NCBI GenBank assembly: GCA_034770075.1
Contig: JAVJAP010000106.1
Coordinates: forward strand, 868,001 to 932,000
Source of the DNA: Aralia elata
Taxonomy: Eukaryota > Streptophyta > Magnoliopsida > Apiales > Araliaceae
Reading direction: 5' to 3'
Length of the DNA: 64,000 nucleotides
A model generated the notes under the pieces. It worked only from the letters and a program-made list of their open reading frames with translations, made no database searches and was not told the DNA's origin. Position 1 is the stretch's first letter, and each line of letters starts with the position of its first letter. Both the position numbers and the translations under genes were made by a program. Positions 11,045 through 23,241 of the stretch are shown one piece after another.

Positions 11045-11612
11045 ATAGGGATTGGAAATTAATTAATAGAAGTACTCTCTCATTAATTCCTAATTGGATT
11101 ACGAGCATAATTAATTAAAGGAGTTTAATTATAATAGAAACCCTAATCCTAAATAGTTTAGGGAATGGTTATTCCTACATCTATAAATAAGAGGAATCTT
11201 ATCATAGATTAGGGTTACACACTCTTGCATGAGAATTGTGGAGAGTACTTACAATTTCTATAGAAATAGAAACTAGGGTTTTGCCAACACCCAACTTCTT
11301 GAATATCTATTCTTTCTTGGTGGATCAGCTCTAGAGGCCAAACACTTGGATGGCTAACGTTGATCAAAGCAAGGAATCTCATCGGTGGAATTCAAGGAGA
11401 ACACGAAGGACTAGGAGTTGAACTTGTACCCGAGGAAGCTTTGATCTACGAGGGTATAATTCTTATTCTCTTTCTCTTTCGTTTAATTGATAATTGAACA
11501 CAAGGATAAATCATGGTGATGGTTTCTATTAAAATTTTAAAATCCGTTTTATCACACTTCGCCCCTATTTGTATAATTTGATTGCATGCTTGCGGAATAT
11601 ACAAACCTAACA
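11045..11612 (+). repeat. Copia-A 5' LTR, 3' part only
   Basis: This matches the last 570 bases of the LTR at 19012-20808 and of the solo LTR at 13474-15296, ending in ACAAACCTAACA. The first roughly 1.25 kb lies beyond the Tat insertion, outside the window. The break is at the word AATAGGGATTGG, seen uninterrupted at about 14726. Confidence 0.9.
11181..11190 (+). promoter_or_regulatory. TATA box of copia-A 5' LTR
   Basis: CTATAAATAA is present at the same place in all LTR copies of this family (11181, 14875, 20377 and, reversed, 51591). A transcript start about 30 bp downstream is expected. Confidence 0.6.
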
Positions 11613-11613
11613 G

Positions 11614-11626
11614 TGGTATCAGAGCC
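11614..11626 (+). other. Copia-A primer-binding site
   Basis: TGGTATCAGAGCC follows one base after the LTR end. This is the initiator-methionine tRNA type site common in plant copia elements. Confidence 0.88.
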
Positions 11627-13271
11627 TAATCCTTATGTTAATTATTAATTTTGATGATTCCATGTATGAATTGATATGCGATACGATCGGATTTTTGGGC
11701 AGAAAATTTTTCCTGAATCTGCATCGCTGCGCGGCCGCGCCGCTTCCAATTCATTCTGGAGCGCAACTGCGCTTGAACCCAGAAAACATTTCTGCGACCG
11801 CGCCGCTCCTAGTTCAATTTGGAGCGCGGCCGCGCCGGTATGCAGAGTTTAAAATTTTTTGTTTTTCTCAATTAACATAAATGATTTATTTAATGGATAA
11901 AAGTTTAAAATGAAGATGTTTATTTTATCTGAAATATGATTTCAGATTGCTATAATTAAAGGAGTTTAATTTGGATTTGGTTTTTAATTAATATAAAAGA
12001 GTTTATTTTGTTTCAAGACTAAATATTAGCAAAACTTTTGCCCATTAATTGATATCAATGCATATATGGAATGGCTTTATAATTAATGAGATAAATGTTA
12101 TTTATTGATGCATATAGAGATATGTATGATAATAAATAGGGATTGATTATGAACTATTGGCCAATGTGTGATTGGAATTATTTTATAGGATGCTTGAATG
12201 TATGGGTTTTTATAAATGGGGTCTATGTACCTCGTTTTCTCTAATTTTTCTTAATGTAAATTCTATCTCCCTCCTATGTACTTCCCCTTGACTGCTGATC
12301 AAGGTTTCTATTGTAGTAAATAGTTCTTGTACTAGGATAAGTTAGAATTATTTTGAAGAATTGGAGACAAAGGAGCAAGGAGCGCTTAAAGACCCGTTTG
12401 TATTGGAGCCCGGGTTTAAATATAATAGTTATATTTAAATTTAATTCTTGCACCCTAGGTTTGACCTTTTGGTTCACTTGGTGGCTCTAGTGAACCAAAC
12501 TAGAATTAAAGTCCATAATCAATCTGGGTAGAATATAGTATTCTATATGTGCATGTTTACTATATATATTATATATTAAACAACATGCTTCATATGTTAA
12601 ATAATATGACGCGTATTTAATATATATATATATATATATGCATGCGCGCTAAACAAGATGAGACTAATAATTACAAACCCCTCAAAGAAATTATATTAAG
12701 TCCTAAGCGTTCAAAGATATTTGGAATATCGAACGCCGACTTCTACCATGGTAAAGCGATAGAGTATTAAATATTTAATATGAGTTTGTTGTGACACACA
12801 AGGCAAGTATTAAATATTTAAGATGTTGCTTTATCACATTTGATGCTTATAAATAGACTGAATGATGCTGTTTTGTTGTGTCACACAAGGAAAGCGTTTT
12901 TTTTTCGGAATATATGAAAGTACTAGGTTGGACTTAACTTGGATAATTTTGAATCGGATGTGTCACACTTGATCAAAATAATCTAAGAGGCAAAATACAA
13001 GGAGTTACATAGTGATGTAATTGACAATAGTTGTCTACCTATTTATTTATATATAGTTTGTTGTGTCACACAAGTCTATACACATTTGAAATGGGATCCT
13101 TATTCTCGCTAGCAAATCTTTAATTAGATATGTCGAACTATATATTGAGGATAATATAGTTTGATGAAAAAGTGAGAGATACCAATTTAAAATAAAGACC
13201 TAATTTATTTTGGTAATTAATTAAATGAATGTATGCTAAAATGTTGTCTATTTCACATGCAGAATTTAAAA
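11627..13271 (+). other. Copia-A leader, noncoding
   Basis: No gene is found. The leader is AT-rich, with a (TA)n run near 12620-12640 and one isolated GC-rich array at 11729-11836. From 12290 onward it matches the leader of copia-B (55684-56516). Confidence 0.7.
11729..11836 (+). repeat. GC-palindrome array in copia-A leader
   Basis: There are four copies of a GC-rich 13-mer related to GCGCGGCCGCGCC, starting at 11729, 11761, 11792 and 11824 (steps 32, 31, 32). The first and last are perfect; the second and third are partly decayed. The linkers before the second and fourth copies are 19 bp and similar to each other. The same motif and step occur in Athila-2. Confidence 0.8.
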
Positions 13272-13473
13272 ATGTCAAACTCATTATCATTACGTAGCAT
13301 ACTTGATGCTAACAAACTGACCGGACTGAATTACACGGACTAGTTAAGAAATCTGAGAATCTCACTACTGCTGAAAAGATTTCTTATGTCCTAAATTCGC
13401 CAGTCCCTGCAAATGTTGCAGAAACAGCCTTTGAGGAAGAAATTGCTACCTTTAGAAAGTGGCAAGATGATGC
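13272..13473 (+). pseudogene. gag: Copia-A gag, 5' part
   Basis: Starts MSNSLSLRSILDANKLTG, as in copia-B at 56517. An early TAG replaces the Trp codon seen in copia-B (YTDWLRN there). The frame is cut at 13473 by a solo LTR, with gatgc duplicated on both sides (13469-13473 and 15297-15301). Confidence 0.82.
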
Positions 13474-15296
13474 TGAAAGTAGTATGCATACAAGCCAATC
13501 ATATTTGATATAATGTAGCATATACTTTGTAATCTTATTCATTTATTAATAAAAGAATTGATTTTCTTAAAAGGCATTTTACATTATCTACATAGTACTG
13601 TTATATTAAATGTGATAAACCCATAGTTTTGAGCAATGCTTTTAGAATCATGATGGTGATCATGCTAATGAGATCTAAATTTTAAATAGCTCACAAACTA
13701 AAATTGTTCCTAATCGTTGGATTACTAAAAAGGGGATTAGTGAATCTGGATAGATTAGTACACACGTTATTTGCTCTTAGGAAGAGGATGATTGATCTCA
13801 TAATTATTTGTGTGGATACACTAAAGCAAGTATGTAGGTGCTTATTGGAGAATAAGTACACTGGACGTGGCTCGCTAAGGAATACCTAATAGAGTTTTAC
13901 TCGCCTGTCAATAGGAATTCCTCTAGTGATAGTAGTACAAGTGATCCTTGGACTTGAGATCATCATAGTATCTTGTGTATGATGAGTTATACTTTGACAT
14001 GTCCCTTAAGACATTTAGGGTATAACAAAGGGTATGATTGGGTATAATTAGTTGTACATGGAGATAGGTGAATGATCAACAAAGAATCTACCACGTCTAG
14101 TAAAAGATGTGAATGTCCTATGTGATTCGATAAATGACAACTCAGTAGTCCTTGGCCAAGGCAGAATGAAATTAGAAAGGAGTTTCTAATTTGCATTATT
14201 TAGAGTTGTGCATTTGGGAATCGAAATACATATAATTAAATAAAATAAGACTTGACTGTAAATCCATGTCTTATATTTAATTGGGACATTATATGGTAGA
14301 AGTATTGAATTGTATGGTAACTATGTACTGAAAGATTCTTTTGTGATTAATGTTGAAATCTATATTATCTGGAAAGTCGTTGATCGCTAAGGGGGCCTAC
14401 CCTTATTGTACAATAAATATTATTTATTTAAATGAATTAAATAGTTTGATTTATTTATTTAAATAAGATTAGAATTGTTCTAATTGATTTATTCACAACC
14501 GGTTTAATATGGAGAACCTAAAGGGTCACACCGCAAAAGGAAAATATTTATTTAAGAAGTAAATGGCATAATTGTAATAATAAGTTAAGTGCATTTAATT
14601 TAATCTATGGGGATAGAATAAATTAAATAGCTTAATATTTATTATTTAATATTTTAGAAATATTAAATATAAATTGATAAGAGGAGTCTTATTATTATTA
14701 TTACCATTACTATTATTTAATTCCTAATAGGGATTGGGAATTAATTAATAGAAGTACTCCAACATGAACTCCTAATTGCATTAGGAGCATAATTAATTAA
14801 AGAAGTTTAATTATATAATAGAAACCCTAATCCTAAATAGTTTAGGGAAGGGTTATTCCTACATCTATAAATAAGAGGAGTCTTATCGTAGATTAACGTT
14901 ACACACTCTTGTATTAGATTGTGGAGAGTATTTGTAATTTCTATAGAGATAGAAACTAGGGTTTTGCCAACACCCATCTTCTTAAATAGATATTATTCCT
15001 TGGTGGATCACCTCTAGAGGCCAAACACTTAGGTGGCTAACGTTGATCAAAGGAAGGAATTTAATCGGTGGAATTCAAGGAGAACATGAAGGAATTGGAA
15101 GTGAACTTGTACCTGAGGAAGCACGGTTCTACGAGGGTATAATTTCTTAATCTCTATCTCTTTCGTTAATTGATAATTAAACACAAGGAAAGATCATGGT
15201 AATAGTTTGTATGAAAAATTTTAAAATCCATTTTATCACGCTTCCGCCCTATTTATGTAATTTGATTGCATGCTTGTGTTATATACAAACCTAACA
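13474..15296 (+). mobile_element. Solo LTR of the copia-A family inserted in copia-A gag
   Basis: 1823 bp running from TGAAAGTAGTATG to CAAACCTAACA, flanked by the perfect 5-bp duplication gatgc. It matches the 3' LTR at 19012-20808 along its length. No internal region is present, so the two LTRs of a full copy recombined and left one. It carries the family TATA box at 14875-14884. The uninterrupted gag is visible in copia-B at about 56715, which confirms the insertion point. Confidence 0.93.
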
Positions 15297-15915
15297 GATG
15301 CAATCATGGCTCAACGCATCATGCTCGCATCTATGAGTAACGAGCTTCAGCGTCAGCATGAAACTATGGATGCTCCTACTATATTGCTACACCTCAAAGA
15401 GTGGTATGGTGAGTAAAGTAGGACTACAAGATATCAAATATCTAAGGGGCTCTTCCGATCTCGTATGACCAAGGGCACTACTGTTGAGACTCATATCCTT
15501 AAGATGATCAATCTGATTGAACAACTTAGACAACTTGGGTTCGTGATGGATGGGGAGTTAAGCCAGACACCTTCTCACAATTTGTTGTGAATTTTCACAT
15601 GAATAAGTTGGACATCATCTTGTCTGAGTTACTTAACATGCTGAAAACTGCTGAAGGTCACTTCTCATCTATCAAGAACCAAGTCTTACTAGTGGATGAT
15701 TCTTCCAAGAAAAGGAAGAGGCCCAATGTATCTTCTGAAAAGAAGAAAAACAAGAAGGCTAAGGGCAAGGCGAAGAGAAAGGATAAAAAGAAACCTGATC
15801 CAGATAGCAAAGGAATTTGCTACCATTGCAATAAGCCGGGACACTAGAAGAGGAACTGCAAGGAGTATCTTGCGGACCAAAAGAAGCTTGGAGAAGCTTC
15901 GACTTCCGATCTAGG
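15297..15915 (+). pseudogene. gag: Copia-A gag, 3' part with zinc knuckle
   Basis: Gag resumes after the solo LTR (MASMSNELQ region near 15330). The frame 15587-15847 holds FHMNKLDIILSELLNMLKTA, then a lysine-rich tract (KKRKRPNVSSEKKKNKKAK) and the zinc knuckle CYHCNKPGH, followed by TAG, K, R, N, C. The TAG lies inside the CCHC knuckle where Trp is usual. The same TAG is in copia-B. Confidence 0.85.
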
Positions 15916-16192
15916 TTTGTTCATGATTGAAATTAATTTTTCTGAAAGTCAAAATTCTACTTGGGTATTGGATACTGGCTGTAGTTCTCACATATGTAAT
16001 AATATGCAGGGACTAAGCAGAAGTAGAAAGCTGAACAAGGATGAAGTCATCCTATGAGTGGGAAATGGAGCAAAGGTTGCTGCATTAGCTGTAGGAACTT
16101 ATTGTTTAGCACTGCCTACGGGCAAGTCCATTAGTTAAAATAATTGTTATTATGTTCCAACACTCATTAGAAACATTATTTCAATTTCTGTA
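15916..16192 (+). pseudogene. Copia-A protease
   Basis: The active site is WVLDTGCSSHICNN (about 15960-16000), the D-T-G triad of copia proteases. It is followed by GLSRSRKLNKDEV and LAVGTYCLALPTGKSIS. Stops interrupt it at about 16056 and 16136. Confidence 0.82.
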
Positions 16193-17276
16193 TTGAATAT
16201 AGATGGTTTTGATATTATTATAAAGAACAACAGTTGTTCCATTTATAATAAAAATATTGTATATGGTGTTGGCAATCTACTGAATGGACTTTACATACTT
16301 GACTTGCATAAAAATATACTTCAAGTTGAACAAACTAAGAAAAGGAAAGGAGATGATGTTAATTATACCTTTATGTGGCACTGTAGACTCGGTCATATCA
16401 ATGAAAGAAGATTAACTAAGTTGCATAAAGATGGTATTTTAGAGCTATCTGATTACGAATCATATCCAACTTGTGAATCTTGTCTCATGGGTAAAATGAC
16501 TAATTCTCCTTTTAGTGGAAAAGGAGAAAGGGTTACAGAGTTGTTAGCGTTAGTACACACAGACGTATGTGGACCTATGACAACGAATGCACGAGGAGGG
16601 TATTCTTATTTTATTACTTTCACTGATGATCATTTAGATTTGGATATGTGTATTTAATGAAATACAAATCTGAATCGTTTGAAAAGTTCAAAGAATTTAG
16701 AAATGAAGTAGATAAGCAAACTGGTAAAAGTATTAAAGTTCTTCGATCGGATCGAGGAGGGGAATATTTAACCAATGAGTTTCTTAATTGTCTCAAAGAA
16801 AATGGTATAATCTCACAATGGACTCCACCAGGGATGCCACAGTTGAATGGTGTATCTGAAAGGAGAAATCGAACATTGTTGGACATGGTTCGTTCCATGA
16901 TGAGTTTTACCGACCTTCCAATATCCTTCTGGGGTTATGCCCTAGAAATGGCTGCATATCTACTTAACAAGGTACCTACTAAATCCATTCCAAAGACCCC
17001 ATATGAATTATGGACAGGGAGGAAACCAAATCTTAAGTATGTTAAGACCTGGGTTTGTCCAACTTATGTCAAAAGGTTTGAGCATGATAAGCTAAAGACT
17101 AGATCCGATAAGTGTAGATTTGTGGGATACCCTAAAGAAACTGTAGGGTATTATTTCTATCATCCCAATGATCAAAAGGTGTTTGTTACGAAACACGCTG
17201 CCTTCTTGGAAAAGGAGTTTATCCTTGAAGGGGTCAGTGGTAGTAAGATATATCTTGAAGAAGATCAAGAACCATA
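16193..17276 (+). pseudogene. int: Copia-A integrase
   Basis: The GAG-pre-integrase zinc finger is MWHCRLGHINERRL ... CESCLMGKM (HHCC). The catalytic core follows: HTDVCGPM (first D), a frameshift at about 16640, SDRGGEYLTNEF (second D) and GVSERRNRTLLDMVRSMM (the E). The C-terminal part has YELWTGRKPNLKYVKTW and CRFVGYPKETVGYYFY, typical of copia integrases. A stop at 17275 ends the frame ahead of RT. Confidence 0.9.
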
Positions 17277-18441
17277 AAATACTACGGATCAAAGTCAGGT
17301 ACCTGATCGAGTGGAAGAACCTAATGTACCACAACGTATTCGTAAATCTGGAAGAGTACCGAAGATACCTGATAGGTATGGATTCATCATAAAGGATGAT
17401 GATGAGGTACGCATCATAGATGATGATGATCCATTAACTTACAAAGAGGCTATGAGTAGTAAAGACTCAAAGAAATAGCTAGAAGCCATGAAATCCGAGA
17501 TGGACTCCATGTATAAAAACCAAGTATGGACTTTGGTTTCACCACCTGAGGGCATTAAACCTATTGAGTGTAAATGGGTCTTTAAGAGAAAGACTGAAGC
17601 GGATGGCAAGGTAGAGACCTATAAGGCCCGACTGGTTGCAAAAGGTTTCAAACAAAGACAAGGAGTTGACTATGATGAAACCTTCTCACTAGTAGCTATG
17701 CTCGAGTCTATTCGGATTTTGCTTGCAATTGCAGCTTATTATGACTACGAAATCTGGCAAATGGACGTGAAAACAGCCTTCCTCAATGGAGAGCTTGAGA
17801 AGAATGTATATATAATACAGCCAGAGGGTTTTGTTTCAACGGTTGGAACAAACTAAGTCTATAAGCTACAACGATCCATTTATGGATTGAAGTAAGCTTC
17901 TTGAAGATGGAACATCCGTTTTGATGAGATAATCAAAAAGTTTGATTTTATTAAAAATGAAGATGAACCTTGTGTGTACAAGAAGGTTAGTGGGAGCACT
18001 GTTTCATTCCTTATATTATATGTTGATGATATATTATTGATACGGAATGATGTTCCTATGCTACAGTCGATCAAAATTTGGTTATCTAAACACTTCTCCA
18101 TGAAGGACTTGGGTGAGGCATCCTACATTTTGGGGATAAAGATCTATAGAGATAGATCTAAAAGGATGCTTGGCTTGACCCAAGAAAAGTACATTGACTT
18201 GATGCTAAAGAAGTTTAGCATGGAATATTCCAAGAGAGGTCTCATGCTGATGAGCCATGGAATACATCTCTCCAAGAAACAGGCCCCAAAGACACCTGAG
18301 GAGAGAGACCGTATGAGTAAGATTCCTTATGCTTCAGCAATAGGATCTATCATGTACGGTATGATATGTACTAGACCAGATGTCGCTCATGCACTTAGTG
18401 TAACAAGCAGATATCAGTCGAATCTAGGAGAAGAGCACTAG
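17277..18441 (+). pseudogene. Copia-A reverse transcriptase
   Basis: The frame 17488-17856 shows NQVWTLVSPPEGIKPIECKW, YKARLVAKGFKQ, DYDETFSLVA and WQMDVKTAFLNGELEK. After in-frame stops at 17854, 17890 and 17902 the frame from 17974 shows the intact catalytic box YVDDILLI, then FSMKDLGEASYILGIKI, YASAIGSIMYGMICTRPD and SVTSRYQSN. Several stops look like C-to-T or G-to-A changes (for example GLK-stop where Gln is usual, and GEEH-stop where Trp is usual). Confidence 0.9.
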
Positions 18442-18932
18442 AAGGCAGTGAAAAATATTCTAAAGTATTTAAGAAGAACTAAAGATGTATTTCTTGTCTA
18501 CGGTGGGTCTGAATTAAAACTAGAGGCTATACAGACTCAAGTTTTCAAACAGACCAAGATGACAGTAAATTCGTTTCAGGGTATGTGTTTACCTTAAACG
18601 GCGGCGCAGTGAGTTGGAAGAGTTCCAAGCAACAAACAGTTGTTGATTCAGTGACAAAGGCAGAGTACATAGCTACAAGTGAAGCTACAAACGAAGCTGT
18701 TTGGATGTTCATAACTGAACTTGGAGTGGTTCCTAGCATTAGAGGAGTCGTACCTTTATTCTGTGACAACACCGGAGCTGTTACGCAGGCTAAGGAACCT
18801 AAGACTCATCAGAAATCCAAACACGTGTTGCGGCGGTTTCATTTGATTAGAGAGATCATTGAAAGAGGAGATGTCACCCTGGAGCGTGTGGACTCTCAAG
18901 ACAACATTGCAGATCTATTTACTAAAGTTTAA
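18442..18932 (+). pseudogene. Copia-A RNase H
   Basis: Contains VKNILKYLRRTKDVFLVYGG, a frameshift near 18530, and then FTLNGGAVSWKSSKQQTVVD, KAEYIATSEATNEAVWM (the catalytic E), LFCDNTGAVTQAKEP (a catalytic D), KHVLRRFHLIREIIERGD and NIADLFTKV at the end. The final block is the usual C terminus of a copia polyprotein. Confidence 0.9.
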
Positions 18933-19000
18933 CATAACAATAGTTTGATCATCACTTAGAGAAGATGGGTATTAGATACCATGGCGATTGGCTTTACTGC

Positions 19001-19010
19001 AAGTGGGAGA
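19001..19010 (+). other. Copia-A polypurine tract
   Basis: AAGTGGGAGA sits one base before the 3' LTR; it is the plus-strand primer site. Confidence 0.8.
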
Positions 19011-19011
19011 T

Positions 19012-20808
19012 TGAAAGTAGTATGTACACAAGCCAATCATATTTCATATGATGTAGCATATACTTTGTAATCTTATTCATTTATTAATAAAAGAATTGAT
19101 TTTCATAAAAGTCATTTTACATTATCTACATAGTGTTGTTATATTAAATGTGATACCCATAGTTTTGAGCAATGCTTTTAGAATCATGATGGTGATCATG
19201 CTAATGAGATCTAAATTCTAGATAGCGCACAGACTAAAATAATTCCTAATCGTTGGATTACTAAAAAGGGGATTAGTGAATCCGGATAGATTAGTACATA
19301 CATTGCTTGCTCTTACGAAGAGGATGATTGATCTCATAATCATTTGTGTAGAGACACTAAAGCAAGTATGTAGGTGCTTATTAAAGAATAATTCACTAAA
19401 TGTGGCTCGCTAAGGAATACCTAATGGAGTTTTACTCGCCTGTTAATAGGAATTCCTCTAGTGATAGTAATACAAGTGATCCTTGGACTTGAGATCATCA
19501 TAGTATCTTGTGTATGATGAGTTATACTTTGACATGTCCCTTAGTATATCAAAGGATATAATTGGGTATAATAAGTTGTACATGGAGATAGGTGAATGAT
19601 CAACAAAGAATCTATCACGTCTAGTAAAAGATGTGAATGTCCTATGTGATTCGATAAATGACAACTCAGTAGTCCATGGCCAATGTAGAATGAAATTAGA
19701 AAGGAGTTTCTAATTTGCATTATTTAGAGTTGTGCATTTAGGAATCGAAATACATATAATTAAATAAAATAAGACTTGACAAAAATTCCATGTATTATAT
19801 TTATTTGGGATATTGTATGGTAGAAGGATTGAATTGTACGGTAACTATGCACTGAAAGGTTCTTTTGTGATTAATGTTGAAATCTATATTACCTGGAAAG
19901 TCGTTGATCGCTAAGGGGGCTTACCCTTATTTTAGAATAAATATTATTTATTTAAATGAATTAAATAGTTTAATTTATTTATTTAAATATAATTATAATT
20001 GTTCTAATTGATTTATTCACAACCGGTTTAAAAAGGTCACACCGTAAAAGGAAAAATATTTATTTAAGAAGTAAATGCCACAATTGTAATAATAAGTTAA
20101 GTGTATTTAATTTAGTCTATGGAGATAGAATAAATTAAATAGCTTAATATTTATTATTTAATATTTTGGAAATATTAAATATAAATTAATAAGAGGAGTC
20201 TTATTATTATTATTATTACTATTACTATTATTTAATTCCTAATAAGGATTGTGAATTAATTAATAGAAGTACTCTCTCATGAATTCCTAATTGGATTACG
20301 AGCATAATTAATTAAAGGAGTTTAATTATAATAGAAACCTAATCCTAAATAGTTTAGGGAATGGTTATTCCTACATCTATAAATAAGAGGAGTCTTATCA
20401 TAGATTAGGGTTACACACTCTTGCATAAGAATTGTGGAGAGTACTTACAATTTCTATAGAGATAGAAACTTGGGTTTTGCCAACACCCAACTTCTTGAAT
20501 ACCTATTCTTTCTTGGTGGATCAGCTCTAGAGGTCAAACACTTGGGTAGCTAACGTTGATCAAAGCAAGGAATCTCATCGGTGGAATTCAAGGAGAACAC
20601 GAAGGACTAGGAGTTGAACTTGTACCCGAGGAAGCTTTGATCTACGAGGGTATAATTCTCATTCTCTTTCTCTTTCGTTTAATTGATAATTTAACACAAG
20701 GATAGATCATGGTGATGGTTTGTATTAAAATTTTAAAATCCGTTTTATCACCCTTCCGCCCTATTTGTGTAATTTGATTGCATGCTTGCGTAATATACAA
20801 ACCTAACA
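19012..20808 (+). repeat. Copia-A 3' LTR, 1797 bp
   Basis: Begins TGAAAGTAGTATG and ends ACAAACCTAACA. It is homologous to 13474-15296, 11045-11612 and the reversed LTR at 51158-55683. The TATA box is at 20377-20386. Right flank 20809-20813 is gaaac; the partner flank is outside the window. Confidence 0.92.
20377..20386 (+). promoter_or_regulatory. TATA box of copia-A 3' LTR
   Basis: CTATAAATAA is at the same LTR position as in the other family copies. From a 3' LTR it could drive readout into the flanking Tekay-like sequence. Confidence 0.5.
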
Positions 20809-21767
20809 GAAACATCCTGACTTCCTTCCTTTGGGGCATTGAGGAACAATGTGCCCCAGTTGCCCACAGTTATAACAAATGCCTTTTCCCCTCATGCATT
20901 CTCCTAGGTGACGAGTTATAACAAATGCCTTCCATAGTTGTTACACTTGTTGCCTTTCTTAGCCTCCTCTCCAGACCTGTTGCTTCCAGAGATTTGGCTA
21001 TCACTCCATTTCCTTTTGTTCTAATTGCTACCTCCACTACTTCCCCCTTTGTTACCATCCTGGCTCTTCTTCTTGTCATGGTTGTACTTGGCCAGCGCCT
21101 CACTTCCTCCTTCCACGATGATTACCCTCTCTAACAGGGTGGAAGACGTGCTACTCTGCAGCACTGTAACTCGACTGTAGATCCATGGTTTTAGCCCCAG
21201 TTCAAACCTCCTGGTTTTCCTGGCCTCAGTATCAACTTGGTGAGGGGCAAATATGGCCAAGTCGTTGAACTTTGCCGCGTACTCGGCGACCGACATGTTT
21301 CCTTGTTTGAGTTCTAGGAACTTCACCTCCATATTTGATTGCATACTCTCCGGGAAGTAGTTCTCGAAAAACAATGCTTTGAAACGTTCCCACGAAACTA
21401 CCCCTTCTCCAGCACGACCCTTATTGGCCTTCTACCAATAATTTGCCTCGCCCTTCATCATGAAGGTGGCAAATCCCGTCTTCTGTTCCTAGGCCACTCG
21501 GGCCACCTCGAACACCTTCTCTATTTCTTCTGCCCATAACTGGGCTGCGATTGGATCTAGGGTTCCCCGGAACTCCGGAGGTCCTACTAATTTAAAATCT
21601 TTGAAGCTAGCCAAGTGATGCCCTGGTTGCTCCACTCCTGGCGGAGGTCTGCTCTGCATGGCTTTGGCCAGCATATCGGCAAAGGCTCTCATTGGGTCTG
21701 AATGACCCTGAGTGTTATTAACCAGTCCCTCAACCCTTTGGTTTCGCGGCTGTCTTCTTGGAGGCAT
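20809..21767 (-). pseudogene. gag: Tekay-like Gag, 3' part lost to copia-A insertion
   Basis: Starts MPPRRQPRNQRVEG at 21767, then MRAFADMLAKAMQSRPPPG, HLASFKDFKLVGPPEFRG and AAQLWAEEIEKVF. After a stop and a shift it continues with NYFPESMQSNMEVKFLELKQ and GNMSVAEYAAKFNDLAIFAP (21374-21021). The last part holds the zinc knuckle CYNCGQLGHIVPQC at about 20835-20880, followed by copia-A. Plant chromovirus Gag proteins show this order. Several frameshifts make it a pseudogene. Confidence 0.85.
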
Positions 21768-22169
21768 GATCTGTTATACACCAAAATCTCACGTTAATGC
21801 TTCACATTTGAACCCTCCTACATCCCATAAGTAAGTAAATAATTAAAATCATAACATCTACCAATCACATTGGTGTCAAATAAAATAACTGCATTTATAT
21901 TCATATACCACTGTTTAGTACAATATGATGCAACATGAGGCATACTTCTATAAATGCTTATGGCCTAGCCTTTCAACTGATGTCTATCCCCTAATGAACA
22001 AAAAGTGGGGATTAACAATGTTCTACACCGCTGATCAAAACAGCTGATGGGGTTCTAACACTATCCCATGCGTACAACCATGCATAAGGATTTACAACAA
22101 AAGATGCCCCTATTATAACAAAAAGTGGGAATTACTACATCAAGACACAATATCGAATCTATCACATAA
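21768..22169 (-). other. Tekay-like spacer between the coiled-coil ORF and gag, with hairpins
   Basis: No gene. Plus-strand 21986-21991 (ATCCCC) pairs with 22007-22012 (GGGGAT), and 22107-22110 (CCCC) lies opposite GGG at 22126. On the minus strand both have CCCACTTTTTGTT on the left arm and loop. The matching spacer of the second element (63347-63741) has the same hairpins. Confidence 0.6.
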
Positions 22170-22991
22170 TTACATGCCGCGATGGGCAGCATTTGCCCGC
22201 CCCGACCGCTCATAACCATCAATCAGTCGGTGACGAACCGATCGGCTAGGTTGACCATCTTCAGTGGAGTACCCCCGATCTCTGCCTCGTAGACTCTCAA
22301 CAGTTAGGTCCAGTGCAACGCCCAGGGACTCAATCCTAACTGCTCTAGCGTGGACCTCCTTCTCTAGTTGCTTCACTCTCCTAGCAGACCAACCCATGCT
22401 TCTTCAGCGCAGACCTTGTCGGCTCTTTCCCAAAGGAATTCGGCCTTCATGGCCTCATGCTCCACCTTCAGTCCGGCTAAAGATAACTCGGCTTGCTCCT
22501 TCTCTTTCCTCAACTCAGTATTCCTAACCACTAATTAATGAAGCAAGGGCCCTACATGCTGGGCTGAAGTCATATACCCCTCCAATTCGAACTTCAATCC
22601 CTTCACCTCATCCTCTGATCGGTAAGCTATCTCTTTATACTACTCTTCCATACTCTGATGGGTCATATTCTGCTCTTCTAGGTCTCGGATTCTTTCTTCC
22701 AATCTAGGTTCCTATTAGCTAGTTGGTCTAATAAATAGTTCTCTGTCGGCAGCTCTTCGGCTTCATCTGCACCGTGGCCTTCTTCGGACTCACCCTCAAC
22801 GTCTTGACTACCCGATCTCATCACCCTACCCCTGACGGGTTCTTCAGACTTAGCTAGATAGTCCTCATCTTCCTCGGTTTCGGACTCTATAGGTGCAACG
22901 GATGCATAACCGACTAACTGCTCGGTGTCCACTGGATGTCTGTGAACACCTCTTCCTCAGCGGCACGACTCGGCTCTCCTAACTCAGCCAT
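22170..22991 (-). pseudogene. Extra coiled-coil ORF upstream of Tekay-like gag
   Basis: It starts MAELGEPSRAAEEEVF at 22991; after a frameshift it gives EQLVGYASVAP, EEDEDYLAKSEEPV and GRVMRSGSQDVEGESEEG (22932-22678), and it ends with a charged helix and PSRSVRHRLIDGYERSG (to 22170). The same blocks occur in order in the better-kept ORF at 62516-63346. No known domain was recognised. The N-terminal third is acidic and the middle is coiled-coil-like. It is broken by several frameshifts. Confidence 0.7.
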
Positions 22992-23228
22992 ATTACAACC
23001 AACACAAAGAACAACATCAGTATAATAGTACAACAATAAAATATATTCATTGATGGAATGAATTTATATTTTATCATGCACAGCATCGGCCCAATGAATT
23101 TTCCACAACTCATCACCAACTCATAAGACTCAATAAATCTCCTCGATCCCTGTCCTAGCGTACTCAATACGAGTTTAAAACTAAGGTTATAACCTCAGTT
23201 TCGCATTCCTAAAGTTTATAACCTAAAG

Positions 23229-23241
23229 CTCTGATACCAAC
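23229..23241 (-). other. Tekay-like primer-binding site
   Basis: The minus strand reads TTGGTATCAGAGC, a methionine-tRNA type site, directly inside the LTR end at 23243. Confidence 0.85.

Larger units (their letters stand above)
11045..20808 (+). mobile_element. Copia-A: Ty1/copia retrotransposon (5' LTR interrupted)
   Basis: The order is 5' LTR remnant, primer-binding site, leader, gag, protease, integrase, RT, RNase H, polypurine tract and 3' LTR. Integrase ahead of RT defines Ty1/copia. The Tat element sits in the 5' LTR, and a solo LTR of the same family sits in gag. The 3' LTR ends at 20808 inside the zinc-knuckle region of a Tekay-like gag, so copia-A inserted there. Many stops and frameshifts make it non-functional. 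The sublineage was not resolved. Confidence 0.9.

Noticed and set aside
10377..11048. Plus-strand frame of 223 codons and overlapping minus-strand frames in the Tat LTR
   Set aside because: Same composition effect in a GC-rich LTR patch; there is no domain and the frame crosses the LTR boundary.
11614..11626. tRNA-like matches at primer-binding sites as tRNA genes
   Set aside because: Only the complement of a tRNA 3' end is present; no cloverleaf can be built around any of them.
20809..20813. gaaac as a confirmed target duplication of copia-A
   Set aside because: The partner copy lies outside the window, so it cannot be verified.
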